Positions 20,308 to 28,067 of a DNA stretch of 28,067 nucleotides are shown one piece after another; within the stretch, counting starts at the first letter, position 1; every line of letters begins with the position of its first letter. Made by a program: the position numbers and the translations under genes. The stretch comes from Coptodactyla brooksi (Eukaryota > Arthropoda > Insecta > Coleoptera > Scarabaeidae), in the NCBI GenBank assembly GCA_033557675.1, contig JAWQRM010000157.1, positions 1 through 28,067 on the forward strand. The letters are read 5' to 3'. Under the pieces are notes generated by a model that saw only the letters and a list, made by a program, of their open reading frames with translations, was not told the DNA's origin and searched no databases.

Positions 20308-20400
20308 CTTGTCCTCTGACCTTCACTCTTTTCTCTTTGTGCATATCGCAACGAACTCAATACGTCCCCTTAGAAGCGTTCGCTCGGCCATGAAGCCCTT
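20308..20400 (-). other. stmA: Probable 5' non-coding exon of the EFR3 gene
   Basis: A strong donor GGACAAG|GTAAGTA lies at 20307/20308 on the minus strand. The ATG at 20388-20390 (GGCATGAAG read on plus) opens a frame that stops after 22 codons inside the exon, so it can only be an upstream ORF. The exon's 5' limit is unknown. It would splice to the exon starting near 20014. Confidence 0.5.
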
Positions 20401-20467
20401 CTTTTGTGGTCTACATGTTGAATAGGTTTTAATGAAATGTCAAAGTTCGAGGGTGAATTTTTCGAAA

Positions 20468-20480
20468 CAAAATGGCGGCC
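20468..20480 (-). promoter_or_regulatory. YY1/Pho-type site upstream of the EFR3 5' exon
   Basis: GGCCGCCATTTTG on the minus strand matches the YY1/Pleiohomeotic core GCCATTTT with GC-rich flank, often found just at or below transcription starts. It lies about 80 bases upstream of the probable 5' exon. Confidence 0.35.
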
Positions 20481-20610
20481 GTACGTCAAAACTTTTTCTT
20501 AACTGTAGGGCTGTCGTCAAAAGTGACGTTTCTATCGAACAATTTTAAGCATTAAAAATAAAATTCACTAACTATTATAAGGAATTTACGCAACTTCACA
20601 GTGAAAACCG

Positions 20611-20928
20611 AGATTTTTGTTGATACCACTGTAACAATCCTACAATCCAGTCATTCTGTATTTATCTCTTAACAATAGTTTTGACTATTGATGAACACAG
20701 TCCTTTTGTTGATACCACAACAGATTTTTGTTGATACCACTGTAACAATCCTACAATCCAGTCATTCCGTATTTATCTCTTAACAATAGTTTTGACTATT
20801 GATGAAAGTTGATACCACTACAGATGAAAGTTGATACCACTACAGATTTTTGTTGATACCACTGTAACAATCCTACAATCCAGTCATTCTGTATTTATCT
20901 CTTAACAATAGTTTTGACTATTGCTGAA
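20611..20928. repeat. Three-copy tandem repeat upstream of the EFR3 gene
   Basis: Units of about 85 bases begin AGATTTTTGTTGATACCACT at 20611, 20722 and 20844 and are almost identical, separated by shorter pieces of the unit's own start (GTTGATACCAC). Each ends in a conserved hairpin CAATAGT-TTTG-ACTATTG. The spacing is 111 and 122 bases. Confidence 0.9.
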
Positions 20929-21027
20929 TTATAGTCCAACGAAGTTAATTACAAAACGTAATTTTAGATCTACCGTTTTTATTCTACACCAAAATGATTT
21001 TGAATTGAAGGCAAGTTTTCGACACCA

Positions 21028-21100
21028 GCCCGGCTAGCTCAGTCGGTAGAGCATGAGACTCTTAATCTCAGGGTCGTGGGTTCGAGCCCCACGTTGGGCG
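21028..21100 (+). tRNA. tRNA-Lys (anticodon CTT)
   Basis: The acceptor arm GCCCGGC pairs with GTTGGGC (two G-T wobbles) and G is the discriminator. The A box TAGCTCAGTCGGTAGAGC and B box GGTTCGAGCCC are intact. The anticodon stem TGAGA/TCTCA holds loop CTCTTAA. There is no intron. CCA is not encoded, as in eukaryotes. A run of ten T follows directly. Confidence 0.97.
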
Positions 21101-21110
21101 TTTTTTTTTT
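21101..21110 (+). terminator. RNA polymerase III terminator of tRNA-Lys
   Basis: Ten consecutive T directly follow the tRNA. Confidence 0.85.
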
Positions 21111-21272
21111 CTTTAATAAAGTATTAATACTTATTTTATGCGTTTAATATACATAAATTTTGTACACTTTACAATTCTAATGAATTAGAGGTACGTAATT
21201 TTAAATAAAAATGGATTATTGACAACATAATTGTTAATATTATACGATTATTGTATATTATTAATATTATTA

Positions 21273-22520
21273 TACGAGGTACCAACAAATTCGTACTATT
21301 TGTTGGTATACGGACTAACTCTGTATATACATCAAAAACGCAAAATACCACTGACTGGCACCGATAGATGGCAGTAGGCACATGTCGCACGACACTGTGT
21401 TGCAAGCTACAGCGTGTTACATTGTTGAATTGGTTTGATACAAAAAAAGAACGTGTGTGTGTGAAATTTTGTTTTAGCTTACAAAAGTCAGCAACTGGAA
21501 CATTTAAGTCTCAACTGTTAAATTGACGTTTCAAATGCCAAACTGATATTTAAATTGTCAAATTGACGTTTCAACTGTCAAACTTTCGTTTCAACTGTCA
21601 AATTGAAGTTTCAAATGTCAAATTGACATTTTAACTGTCAAATTGACATTTCAACTGCCAAGTTGACGTTTCAGCTGTCAAATTGACGTTTCAACTGTTA
21701 AACTGACGTTTCAACTGTCAAATTGACGTGTCAACTGTCAAATTGACGATTCAACTGTCAAACTGACGTTTCGACGATTCGATTGACGTTTGAAATGTCA
21801 AATTGGCGTTTCAACTGTCAAATTGACATTCCAACTCTTAAATTGACGTTTCTACTGTGAAACTGTTATTTCAACTGTGAAATTGACGTTTCAAATGTCA
21901 AACTGACGTTTCCGCTGTCAAATTGACGTTTCAACTGTTGAACTGACGTTTCAATTGTTAAATAGTCGTTTCATATGTCAAACTGACGTTTCAATTGTCA
22001 AATTGACGTTTCAACTGTCAAATTGATGATTCAACTGTCAAACTGACGTTTCAATGATTCGATTGACGTTTCAAATGTCAAGTTGGCGTTTCAACTGTCA
22101 AATTGACATTCCAACTCTTAAATTGACGGTTCGGCTGTTAAATTGACGTTTCTACTGTGAAACTTTTGTTTCAGCTGTCAAATTGACATTTAAACTAAAT
22201 GTAAAGTATCAGCTGTAAAATAGTTTGAAACATTTTACAGTTGAAACTGTTAAATGTTTCAGTTGCAGTCTTTTGTAAGTTAAAACAAAATTTCACTTAC
22301 ACACATGCTGTTCTATTTTTCTATCCGTAGTAAAAATCGCAGCGCGACACAATTGCACCTTAATACAAACGTGAATAACAAACCAACTAAACAATGTAAC
22401 ACGCTGTAACTTGCAGCACAGTATCGTGAGACATGTGCCTACCGCCATCTATCGGTGCCAGTCTGTAGTATTTTGCGTTTTCGATGTACAGAGTTAGTCC
22501 GGAAACTATCGTACCTCGTA
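21273..22520. mobile_element. TIR DNA element carrying a minisatellite core
   Basis: The outer about 250 bases are inverted copies: the left end TACGAGGTAC, then CGGACTAACTCTGTA, GGCACCGATAGATGGC and CAGCGTGTTACATTGTT, all return complemented at the right. TA lies at both outer ends, as for Tc1/mariner-type insertions. The left arm has an extra perfect 10-bp hairpin (21281-21307). No transposase is coded; the centre is a tandem array. Confidence 0.8.
21501..22200. repeat. 20-bp minisatellite, 35 units without indels
   Basis: The consensus unit is AATTGACGTTTCAACTGTCA. Unit starts fall every 20 bases from 21501 to 22181 with no exception, although individual units differ from consensus by up to several bases. 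A block of six units at 21741-21860 recurs at 22021-22140, an offset of 280 (14 units), so part of the array grew by block duplication. Confidence 0.95.
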
Positions 22521-22562
22521 GCATAATACTAAAGGATTATTTAGTAGTTGGGTTGGGAAATA

Positions 22563-22860
22563 TTAGGTTGATGCAAAAGTAATTTCGTTTTTTCTTGCAT
22601 GAAATAAAACACGATTTTTACACAATACATGATATATTTAATTAATTATATATTTTCCACTTTGTTCGATAACCTTTTGCCATCTCGTTGTCATCTTCAT
22701 GACTTCATGCTGATGGAACATCTGGTCCTTTAACAGCAACAAACTGAACCAAGTGTCAATTCACAGCATCTCAATCATTGAAAGTTTTACCAATCAAGGA
22801 GTTTTGCGAACGTCGATATAAATGGCAGTCTGATTGTGCAAGATCAGCGCTAATAATTTT
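22563..22860 (-). pseudogene. Mariner transposase C-terminal remnant with its 3' terminal inverted repeat
   Basis: The outer end TTAGGTTGATGCAAAAGTAA is a classic mariner terminus preceded by TA. On the minus strand, DLAQSDCHLYR and SQNSLIGKTFND correspond to the mariner DLAPSDYHLFRSLQN region with the last catalytic Asp. After three in-frame stops and a frameshift comes RWQKVIEQSGKYIIN and the natural stop (22638-22640). The rest of the element is missing. Dead 5'-truncated copy. Confidence 0.85.
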
Positions 22861-23266
22861 TAACATTGCAATAATTTTTGACGTGTCACTAAACATGTTA
22901 TCCTGGTGAAACACTTGCAAATTCTGGAGGTTTGCCAATTCATTAATTGAATGAAACAGTCAATTGATTAATCGCTTCCAATTTACAAGCTTTTTTGAAT
23001 TATTCGTCTCGATAACTTTGATGACTCCCACAATTTAAAATCTCGTTGTAACCGCATTTAATGAAATTACTAATTTTCTTTAGCTGTGAAAGATTTATAA
23101 CCTGATTTGAAAATATCAAGCGGAAATGTTTATTAATTACAGTAATAGTTTAGTTGTAATTAAGAGCAACCGAAGAGGAAACAGAAAATGTTGTACTAAA
23201 GAAAAATAATTGTTTGTTGGTGTACTACATTTCCAAATCAAATATTAAATGAAGAATTTGATAATA
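22861..23266. other. AT-rich spacer
   Basis: Nothing recognised. Confidence 0.5.
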
Positions 23267-23665
23267 TACAGGGTCTTCAGAAACATCCAAATCCCACGTG
23301 ACCGCAACCGATTAGACAACCAAACTTGCATGTATGGTAATGATTAAAATAAAACACTCTAACACAACCGAGAAAGTCAGTGGCATAACAAGATTGTTAA
23401 TTATGAAAAGAAATTAGCTTTCATAATTAACAAAAGAATATTTGTTAATTATGAAATAATATATGTTAATTATGAAAACTCTCTGCATTTGCAGCGACAA
23501 AAAAGTACTCAGTTCAGGAATGCCTATGTTTGAAATGTCAAGATCTGGTTACTTTGTAGTGACACACAAAAATTTTACAATACTACCAAACTACGATAAG
23601 CAAATTCTTAGAATAGGAATCTGTATTTGATCATGTTGGACTTGGACGTTTCTGAAAGCCTGGTA
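23267..23665. mobile_element. TACAGG-type MITE, complete copy (about 399 bp)
   Basis: The left end TACAGGGTCTTCAGAAACAT is mirrored by a right end that reads TACCAGGCTTTCAGAAACGT on the complement, so this copy shows both terminal repeats (about 28 bases). Inside are the family landmarks and a local amplification of TTAATTATGAAA with a 13-bp hairpin (about 23396-23430). Confidence 0.75.
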
Positions 23666-23897
23666 TAATTCCGAACTAAAAACTATAAGGTTAGTATAAA
23701 ACTAAATTGTCAAAACTGATTGAAATCAGACGTAATTTTGACCAATTTTTGATAATTGATTTCATCTGTTTTATAGATCGAACTGTACTCACTTATAAAA
23801 ATAGAATGAAAATTAATGAGAGCCATCTATAAATCTAGTTAAAACCGAAGTCGTTGTGAATACGAAGTTAATACGAATCACATTTCTTAAATCTACA

Positions 23898-24232
23898 TAC
23901 AGGGCAAGTCCCAAGATCGCAACTGATTATACAACCAAACTTGCAGTATGGTAATGATTAAAATAAAACACCCTAACAAAATTAATTTACTATTAAATTA
24001 CAGTAAAAGAAATATTCATTATTATGTAAGGTCGTTAACATTTAATCCCATATTATTAAACGAGCGAAAATTGTACATTTGTTAATTGTGAAAGCTTTCT
24101 GCATTTGATTTGATTAATGAAACGTTCGAATAACGGAAAAATACTCAGTTCACGAATGCTTATGTTTGAAATGTCAAGATCTGGTTACTTTTTAGTGATA
24201 CACAAAAATATTACAATACTACCAGACTACAA
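23898..24232 (+). mobile_element. TACAGG-type MITE, truncated copy
   Basis: It begins TACAGGGCAAGTCCC with a small deletion, then follows the family through CAACCAAACTTGCAGTATGG and TCAAGATCTGGTTACT to ACTACCAGACTAC. The right terminus is missing. Confidence 0.65.
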
Positions 24233-24419
24233 TAAAAAAAAATTAAGTTGAATCAATTGATTTCAAGTTGAATTAAAAAATTTTATCATAAAGAATGATA
24301 AATTAGGATCCTACGGGAATAATAAATTAGGATTTGTTGATATAAATTAAGATTAAATCGATTATTATATAATCCAATATTATCGGTGTTGTGATTCTGA
24401 GGCATACTATACGTCACCA

Positions 24420-24492
24420 GGTCCTGTGGCGCAACGGATAACGCGTCTGACTACGGATCAGAAGATTCCAGGTTCGAATCCTGGCAGGATCG
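24420..24492 (+). tRNA. tRNA-Arg (anticodon ACG)
   Basis: The acceptor GGTCCTG pairs with CAGGATC with one G-T pair, and G is the discriminator. The A box TGGCGCAACGGATAACGC and B box GGTTCGAATCC are intact. The anticodon stem TCTGA/TCAGA encloses CTACGGA. There is no intron. A T run (24495-24502) serves as terminator. Confidence 0.97.
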
Positions 24493-25464
24493 GCTTTTTT
24501 TTCTTCAAATAATTGTTTTTTATACAAGTGTAGATGTAATTGAACAGAAACTTCTAATATTGCTTATTATTGTGTTGTAGTAATTCCAGGTAAATGATCT
24601 TCAAAAATTCTGGATTAAAAATTATATTTCATATTGTGAAGTGTGATTTATTAAATATGAATTTTGTAAATAGTTAAAATTAAATAATAATTAACGAATA
24701 TTAATAAAAAATATAACTGATGCTTCTTTTTATATAAAATCTTACACAACTATTAATTATTCTAATTTTTGTATGTAAGAACCAGCGTATAAATAACTAA
24801 TTAAATTAAACTGTTATTAATGCCCACCAGAACCGATAAGAACTTCAAAACTAATTAGTTTCATTTGCAATGTAGCGCTTTCCGTTCAATTTTCCAAGGC
24901 CTGTTTTGCAATCTTAGACTGTCTGCCCATTCTAATAAGCTGAAAACTATCTTCGTTGTTCCCACAGATTATTTATATATCAGAGTTTAATTAACATTAA
25001 CTACAATACTCGTTGGTTATTAAACCGCCGAATTTTTACAAGAGCTCTCCGGCTGATTAGGACTTTACGTTGCGAAATGTATCATATCAGGATCCCGACT
25101 GGATTAAGGAAAAGACCTGCACAAAAACAGTGGCGTAACATTTGGCGGGGATTTGTGATTAAGTAATTAAGAGAACCAAACAATTAATAAGAAATGAAAT
25201 TAAATGAGGTAATCAAAGAAAAATGTCGAGAATTGGCAAATCGTGTTTCACCATGACAACATATTTAGTGTCTCGTGAAAAATTACACTAATCAACAAGT
25301 TTTAATTTTTTTCTGTATCTGATTTGTAAATGGGTGGATTTAACTAATTTTGGGGTGCTAAATTCAGTGGTAAAACTAGTTTTTTCCTAACACGTCACAT
25401 TTTCTAGATACACAGCAGACTAAAAAACAATACTGGGGAACATTGACAGAGTTAAATACTAAAG
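24493..25464. other. AT-rich intergenic region
   Basis: Apart from the Pol III T-run terminator at its start, I recognise no gene or element here. Confidence 0.5.
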
Positions 25465-25578
25465 TTGACGGTTTGGAACCTTTGGCTTTGTAGCGAAGTA
25501 AAAATAAAGTCACCACTACGCCAAAATTTGAAAATGCTCGACGCACGTTTCGCAAACTAAATTAGCATCATCAGGAGC
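25465..25578 (-). mobile_element. Penelope-like element tail, copy 2
   Basis: It is the second copy of the block at 861-978, same strand and order, with a four-base length difference. No GIY-YIG domain precedes it here; instead a different transposon-associated ORF runs into it. Confidence 0.65.
25536..25578 (-). ncRNA. Hammerhead ribozyme, type I, minimal (copy 2)
   Basis: The core CTGATGA (25568-25574), GAAA (25548-25551) and cleavage triplet GTC (ending 25540) are all present. Stem I is a perfect GCTC/GAGC, stem III is again ACG-TG-CGT, and stem II is GCTAA...TTTGC with one T-T mismatch. Size and spacing are identical to copy 1. Confidence 0.8.
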
Positions 25579-26021
25579 AACGAAATACTGAAAGTATGAA
25601 AGAAAATCTCGAAATATTGGGCGAAAGAACTAAAACTGGAAATTTGTGTCCCTGGAGTTAGCAGGTTTCGTTGTTGCAGTCTTGACCCCAAGACTTCAGC
25701 TTGGTATTTCGAAAGTTTTAGATCGCGAATCAAATCGTTCAGTTCCTTTTGATCAAGGAGTTGAGGCGAAGTGTCAGGAGGCTGAGGGCAGTATTCTTTG
25801 AAATGGTCAGTATGCTCTGATTCACTTGATGTTGGATCTGTTACCATGGCTTGCAAGTTAGACACAGGAACAGGCAAACTTTCATCATGGGGCACAGTCA
25901 AATGCACTGGAGATACATTGGGATATTTTCTTTTATGTTTAGTTTTGCTGGAATGCCCTGCAATATTAACGAGGCAGAAGTAATAGTCTGAACTACGGTC
26001 TTTTGGCTCACACTGCATCAT
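25557..26021 (-). pseudogene. Fragment of an arthropod transposon-associated uncharacterised protein family
   Basis: The frame starts with MMQCEPKDRSSDYYFCLVNI, then has a basic HKRKYPNVSP, VPHDESLPVPVS, an acidic stretch, and ELNDLIRDLKLSKYQAEVLG followed by SRLQQRNLL. I know this order of motifs (DYYFC, YPN, VPH..LPVP, LNDL.RDL.L.K..AELLGSRL) from a large, highly copied family of uncharacterised proteins in arthropods, usually several hundred residues longer. Here homology ends soon after NLL and the frame runs into the Penelope-type ribozyme, ending in LLLMMLI encoded by the ribozyme core. It is a truncated, chimaeric remnant. Function of the family is unknown to me. Confidence 0.6.
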
Positions 26022-26505
26022 CTGTTATAACTTTTGGAGTGATCTTCCTACACACATAATACAAGTTATCCGGATGGTTTAACACGTTGGTTGCCGTGAA
26101 AAGCATAAAGTGGTGCACGGGGAATCTGCCACAATAGCTGCGAGCATCAACAGTTGATTCTCAACTTTTGTGAGTTTTAATAATAGCCTTGGGAAAGAAT
26201 TTGTGCTTCTCAGTTCAACATAACCTTTATGCAGCCTAGAATACACGGCTGTATTCTAGGCTGCATAAAACCAGCAATTGAAAATGTTTTTGGCCTGCAG
26301 CTAAGTAAATCTACTGTCGATTCTCATGGCCTGTAATGTTAATAGTCAACTAAAAGGTAAGGAAACCCCAGATAAATTTATATACTAAATTTATATAATG
26401 TATAATAGAAAACTTCAAATGGGTTTAAGATATTTTTACAAGGGATGAAGTCAACGGTTATTTTCTACATGTATGCACTTCAAACAAGCAACTTAAACAA
26501 TAGTT
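26022..26505. other. Spacer with transposon debris
   Basis: Besides the hairpin at 26226-26269 no coding feature is clear. Part of it may be decayed piggyBac sequence downstream of the first catalytic Asp, but the frame is lost. Confidence 0.4.
26226..26269. repeat. Perfect 20-bp inverted repeat with 4-base loop
   Basis: TTTATGCAGCCTAGAATACA is followed by CGGC and the exact complement. No mismatch. Lack of decay suggests a recent origin. Confidence 0.95.
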
Positions 26506-27186
26506 TTATGACTGAATGGTAGTTTCATCTATACAAATATCTTTAGGGACGATAGCTTTTCGGAAATTTTTAATTAACAAATTTGTCAGAGGAAATATTT
26601 TTTGCAACCTGTCTTCTGTCATTATATGGTTATTATGAAAATGCCATGTTTTGAGTAGCAATTGGAATCTATTTCGAGGCGTTATATCTTTGAGTTCGTT
26701 GTCATTCCAGCGTTCCATTTCGTCGTGATCTGTGCCATGTCCTTCGTGAATTCCAGCTTTAGTCAATCTTGTAGAAGTTTTACATTGGGCTGCATAAATG
26801 TTTGTCTCTGTAACTATCAATTTCAGCACTTCGCCGATTATAAATAACTTGAAGGATTCGTAGGGACCTGTATCAAAATATCCACCATGTATTTCTTCCT
26901 TTACGTCAGCATTTGTTTCGGTAAAAGGAAGTTGTTTCAAATGTAGTAAATCATCAACATCATTTTCTGGCATATTTATTCGTATAACATTGTTTATTGC
27001 GCCCAATACACTATCAGATATGTTTCTGGATGTGGCAGAAGTACTTGGCTCATTTACAAGTTTCTGTTGCTCTAGAAGTGGTTCACCATGAGAAGAGTTA
27101 TTAGAACTGTCTGGAACAAATTTGTCGGCCGAATCTTGAAATGGCTCATTACTGTCTTCATCTGAAAGACACTCATTATAGACTTG
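26506..27186 (-). pseudogene. piggyBac-like transposase N-terminal half, with internal deletion
   Basis: The open frame of about 226 codons carries acidic DEDSNEPF, FVPDSS, YESFKLFIIGEVLKLIVTET and NIYAAQC, then RNRFQLLLKTWHFHNN, DRLQKIFPLTNLL and VPKDICIDETT. This is the order of the piggyBac (DDE_Tnp_1_7) family, and the Asp of CIDE corresponds to the first catalytic Asp. The usual block with a glycine-rich helix and YW between WND.ELK and RNRF is missing, and the frame stops six codons after the catalytic Asp. There is no conventional ATG at the open-frame start. It is inactive. Confidence 0.8.
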
Positions 27187-27231
27187 TTATCTTAGGAACC
27201 AGCGTGATTCACAAGTTTATATACAATAACA

Positions 27232-28067
27232 TACAGGGTGCCTCTTATGTATGGAATATAGCATATATCTCAGTATATATCGGCTTTATAAAAAAAATTT
27301 AAATAAAAGTTATTTAACATTTTATTTTCCATAATACGACAGCATTTAATTGTTTTTATTTCAGAAAACAAATGAGTAAGGAATAACACTTTATTTTTTT
27401 AATAGCAATGTACCCTACCCCCAGTAGGTTCATTTGATAGATTTTTTTTCTCTTTTCGATAATGTAAAATGTTAGTACCCTTATACCAGAAATTTTTTGA
27501 AAAAAATGTAAAAACTGTTTATAAGTTAATTTCACCAATAACATGAATCTAGATATCCGAGATCTCTTGAGATATCTTAACAATTGAATGCAGGCTATCG
27601 ATGTGAGAGAATCTTATTTATGTAAATAAGTTGATACATCGAAAAATAAAAATGGTGCATTTAACAGAAACTGAACGCATAAAAACTTTAATTATGGTCG
27701 GTTATGGGGATCGCAAACGAACACAAATAGAAGTAGGTGAAATTTTTAATGAGCTTTTAATGAGCATCTTTGTATGTAGATGATTAATCTGTTTTTATAA
27801 GGTAATAAATCAAGATACTTGACGATCTCGGGTATCTAGATTCATGTTATTGATGAAATTAGCTTATAAACAGTATTTGCACTTTTTTTCAAAAATTTTC
27901 TGGTAAAGGGTGGGCAAATTTGAGGTTAGGAAGTAAATTGGCTTAAAAACACACTTTTTTTTGACAAATTCAGTTTTATTGATACCAATATAAAGTAGAA
28001 ATATGGGAATTAATAATGGAATATGATGTCGGGCAAATGTCGGCAGACGTCCACTCTTTTCACAAAA
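27232..28067. mobile_element. DNA element with TACAGGGTG end and internal inverted repeats, right end not seen
   Basis: The left end TACAGGGTGCCTCTTATGTA is of a type common in insect elements. Two arms of about 100 bases (27479-27578 and 27810-27907) are inverted copies (TACCAGAAA, CTGTTTATAAG, ACATGAATCTAGATA) around a centre with a short helix-turn-helix ORF. It could be one element or a foldback nested in another. Confidence 0.6.
27652..27783 (+). pseudogene. Short ORF: N-terminal helix-turn-helix of a DUF4817-type transposase
   Basis: It encodes 43 residues beginning MVHLTETERIKTLIMVGYGD and RKRTQIEVGEIFNE. This resembles the start of insect mariner-related transposases with the DUF4817 helix-turn-helix (LTE.ERIEIL...GYGDR.RTQ.EV...FN). 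The rest, including any catalytic domain, is absent. Confidence 0.6.

Noticed and set aside
20472..20556. Plus-strand ATG within AAAATGGCGGCC as first exon of a divergent gene
   Set aside because: The frame is only 27 codons, no good donor or following exon is seen, and the motif is better explained as a YY1/Pho-type site.
21501..22200. CRISPR-like regularly spaced repeat
   Set aside because: Units are contiguous with no unique spacers, and the host is eukaryotic.

Overview
This is AT-rich animal nuclear DNA: genes are split into small exons with GT-AG introns, there are eukaryotic tRNA genes with internal promoters and T-run terminators, and transposon fossils are dense (Penelope-like, mariner, piggyBac, several TIR/MITE families). 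The protein similarities and transposon content fit an insect. A beetle is my best guess, but the order is inference.

The window is dominated by one gene on the minus strand, an EFR3 / rolling blackout (stmA) homologue. I could assemble it from 12 coding exons (6408-19980) plus a probable 5' non-coding exon (20308 to about 20400). Every exon junction keeps phase, and the joined reading frame encodes about 878 residues, from an N-terminal cysteine cluster to the conserved C-terminal tail. EFR3 proteins anchor the PI4KIIIalpha-TTC7-FAM126 complex at the plasma membrane. The introns are large and full of repeats. Introns 4 and 8 carry the same degenerate repeat of roughly 300 bp. Intron 2 carries a two-part (A-B-A-B) tandem repeat of about 1.1 kb. 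Intron 8 also holds a 233-bp MITE and a 68-bp mini-element.

Left of it (2089-2827, minus) is a small gene or 5' gene portion whose product looks like the UAS (thioredoxin-like) domain of FAF1/Caspar. The UBX part is not visible here. Further left (861-1377) is the 3' end of a Penelope-like retroelement with a GIY-YIG endonuclease remnant and a hammerhead ribozyme. A compact transcription unit for a 63-residue membrane protein of unknown identity lies at 419-783.

Right of the EFR3 gene are a threefold promoter-proximal repeat (20611-20928), tRNA-Lys(CTT), a 1.25-kb TIR element filled with a 20-bp minisatellite of 35 units without a single indel, a dead mariner, two copies of a TA-flanked MITE family also present at 4.9-5.6 kb, tRNA-Arg(ACG), a second Penelope-type hammerhead ribozyme tail fused to a transposon-associated ORF fragment, a broken piggyBac transposase, and a TIR element with a short helix-turn-helix ORF that runs off or ends near the right edge.

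The strongest candidates for a second look are the two hammerhead ribozymes with compensatory-type stem structure, the indel-free minisatellite, the cysteine-rich cassette exon in EFR3, and the compact 63-residue ORF unit.
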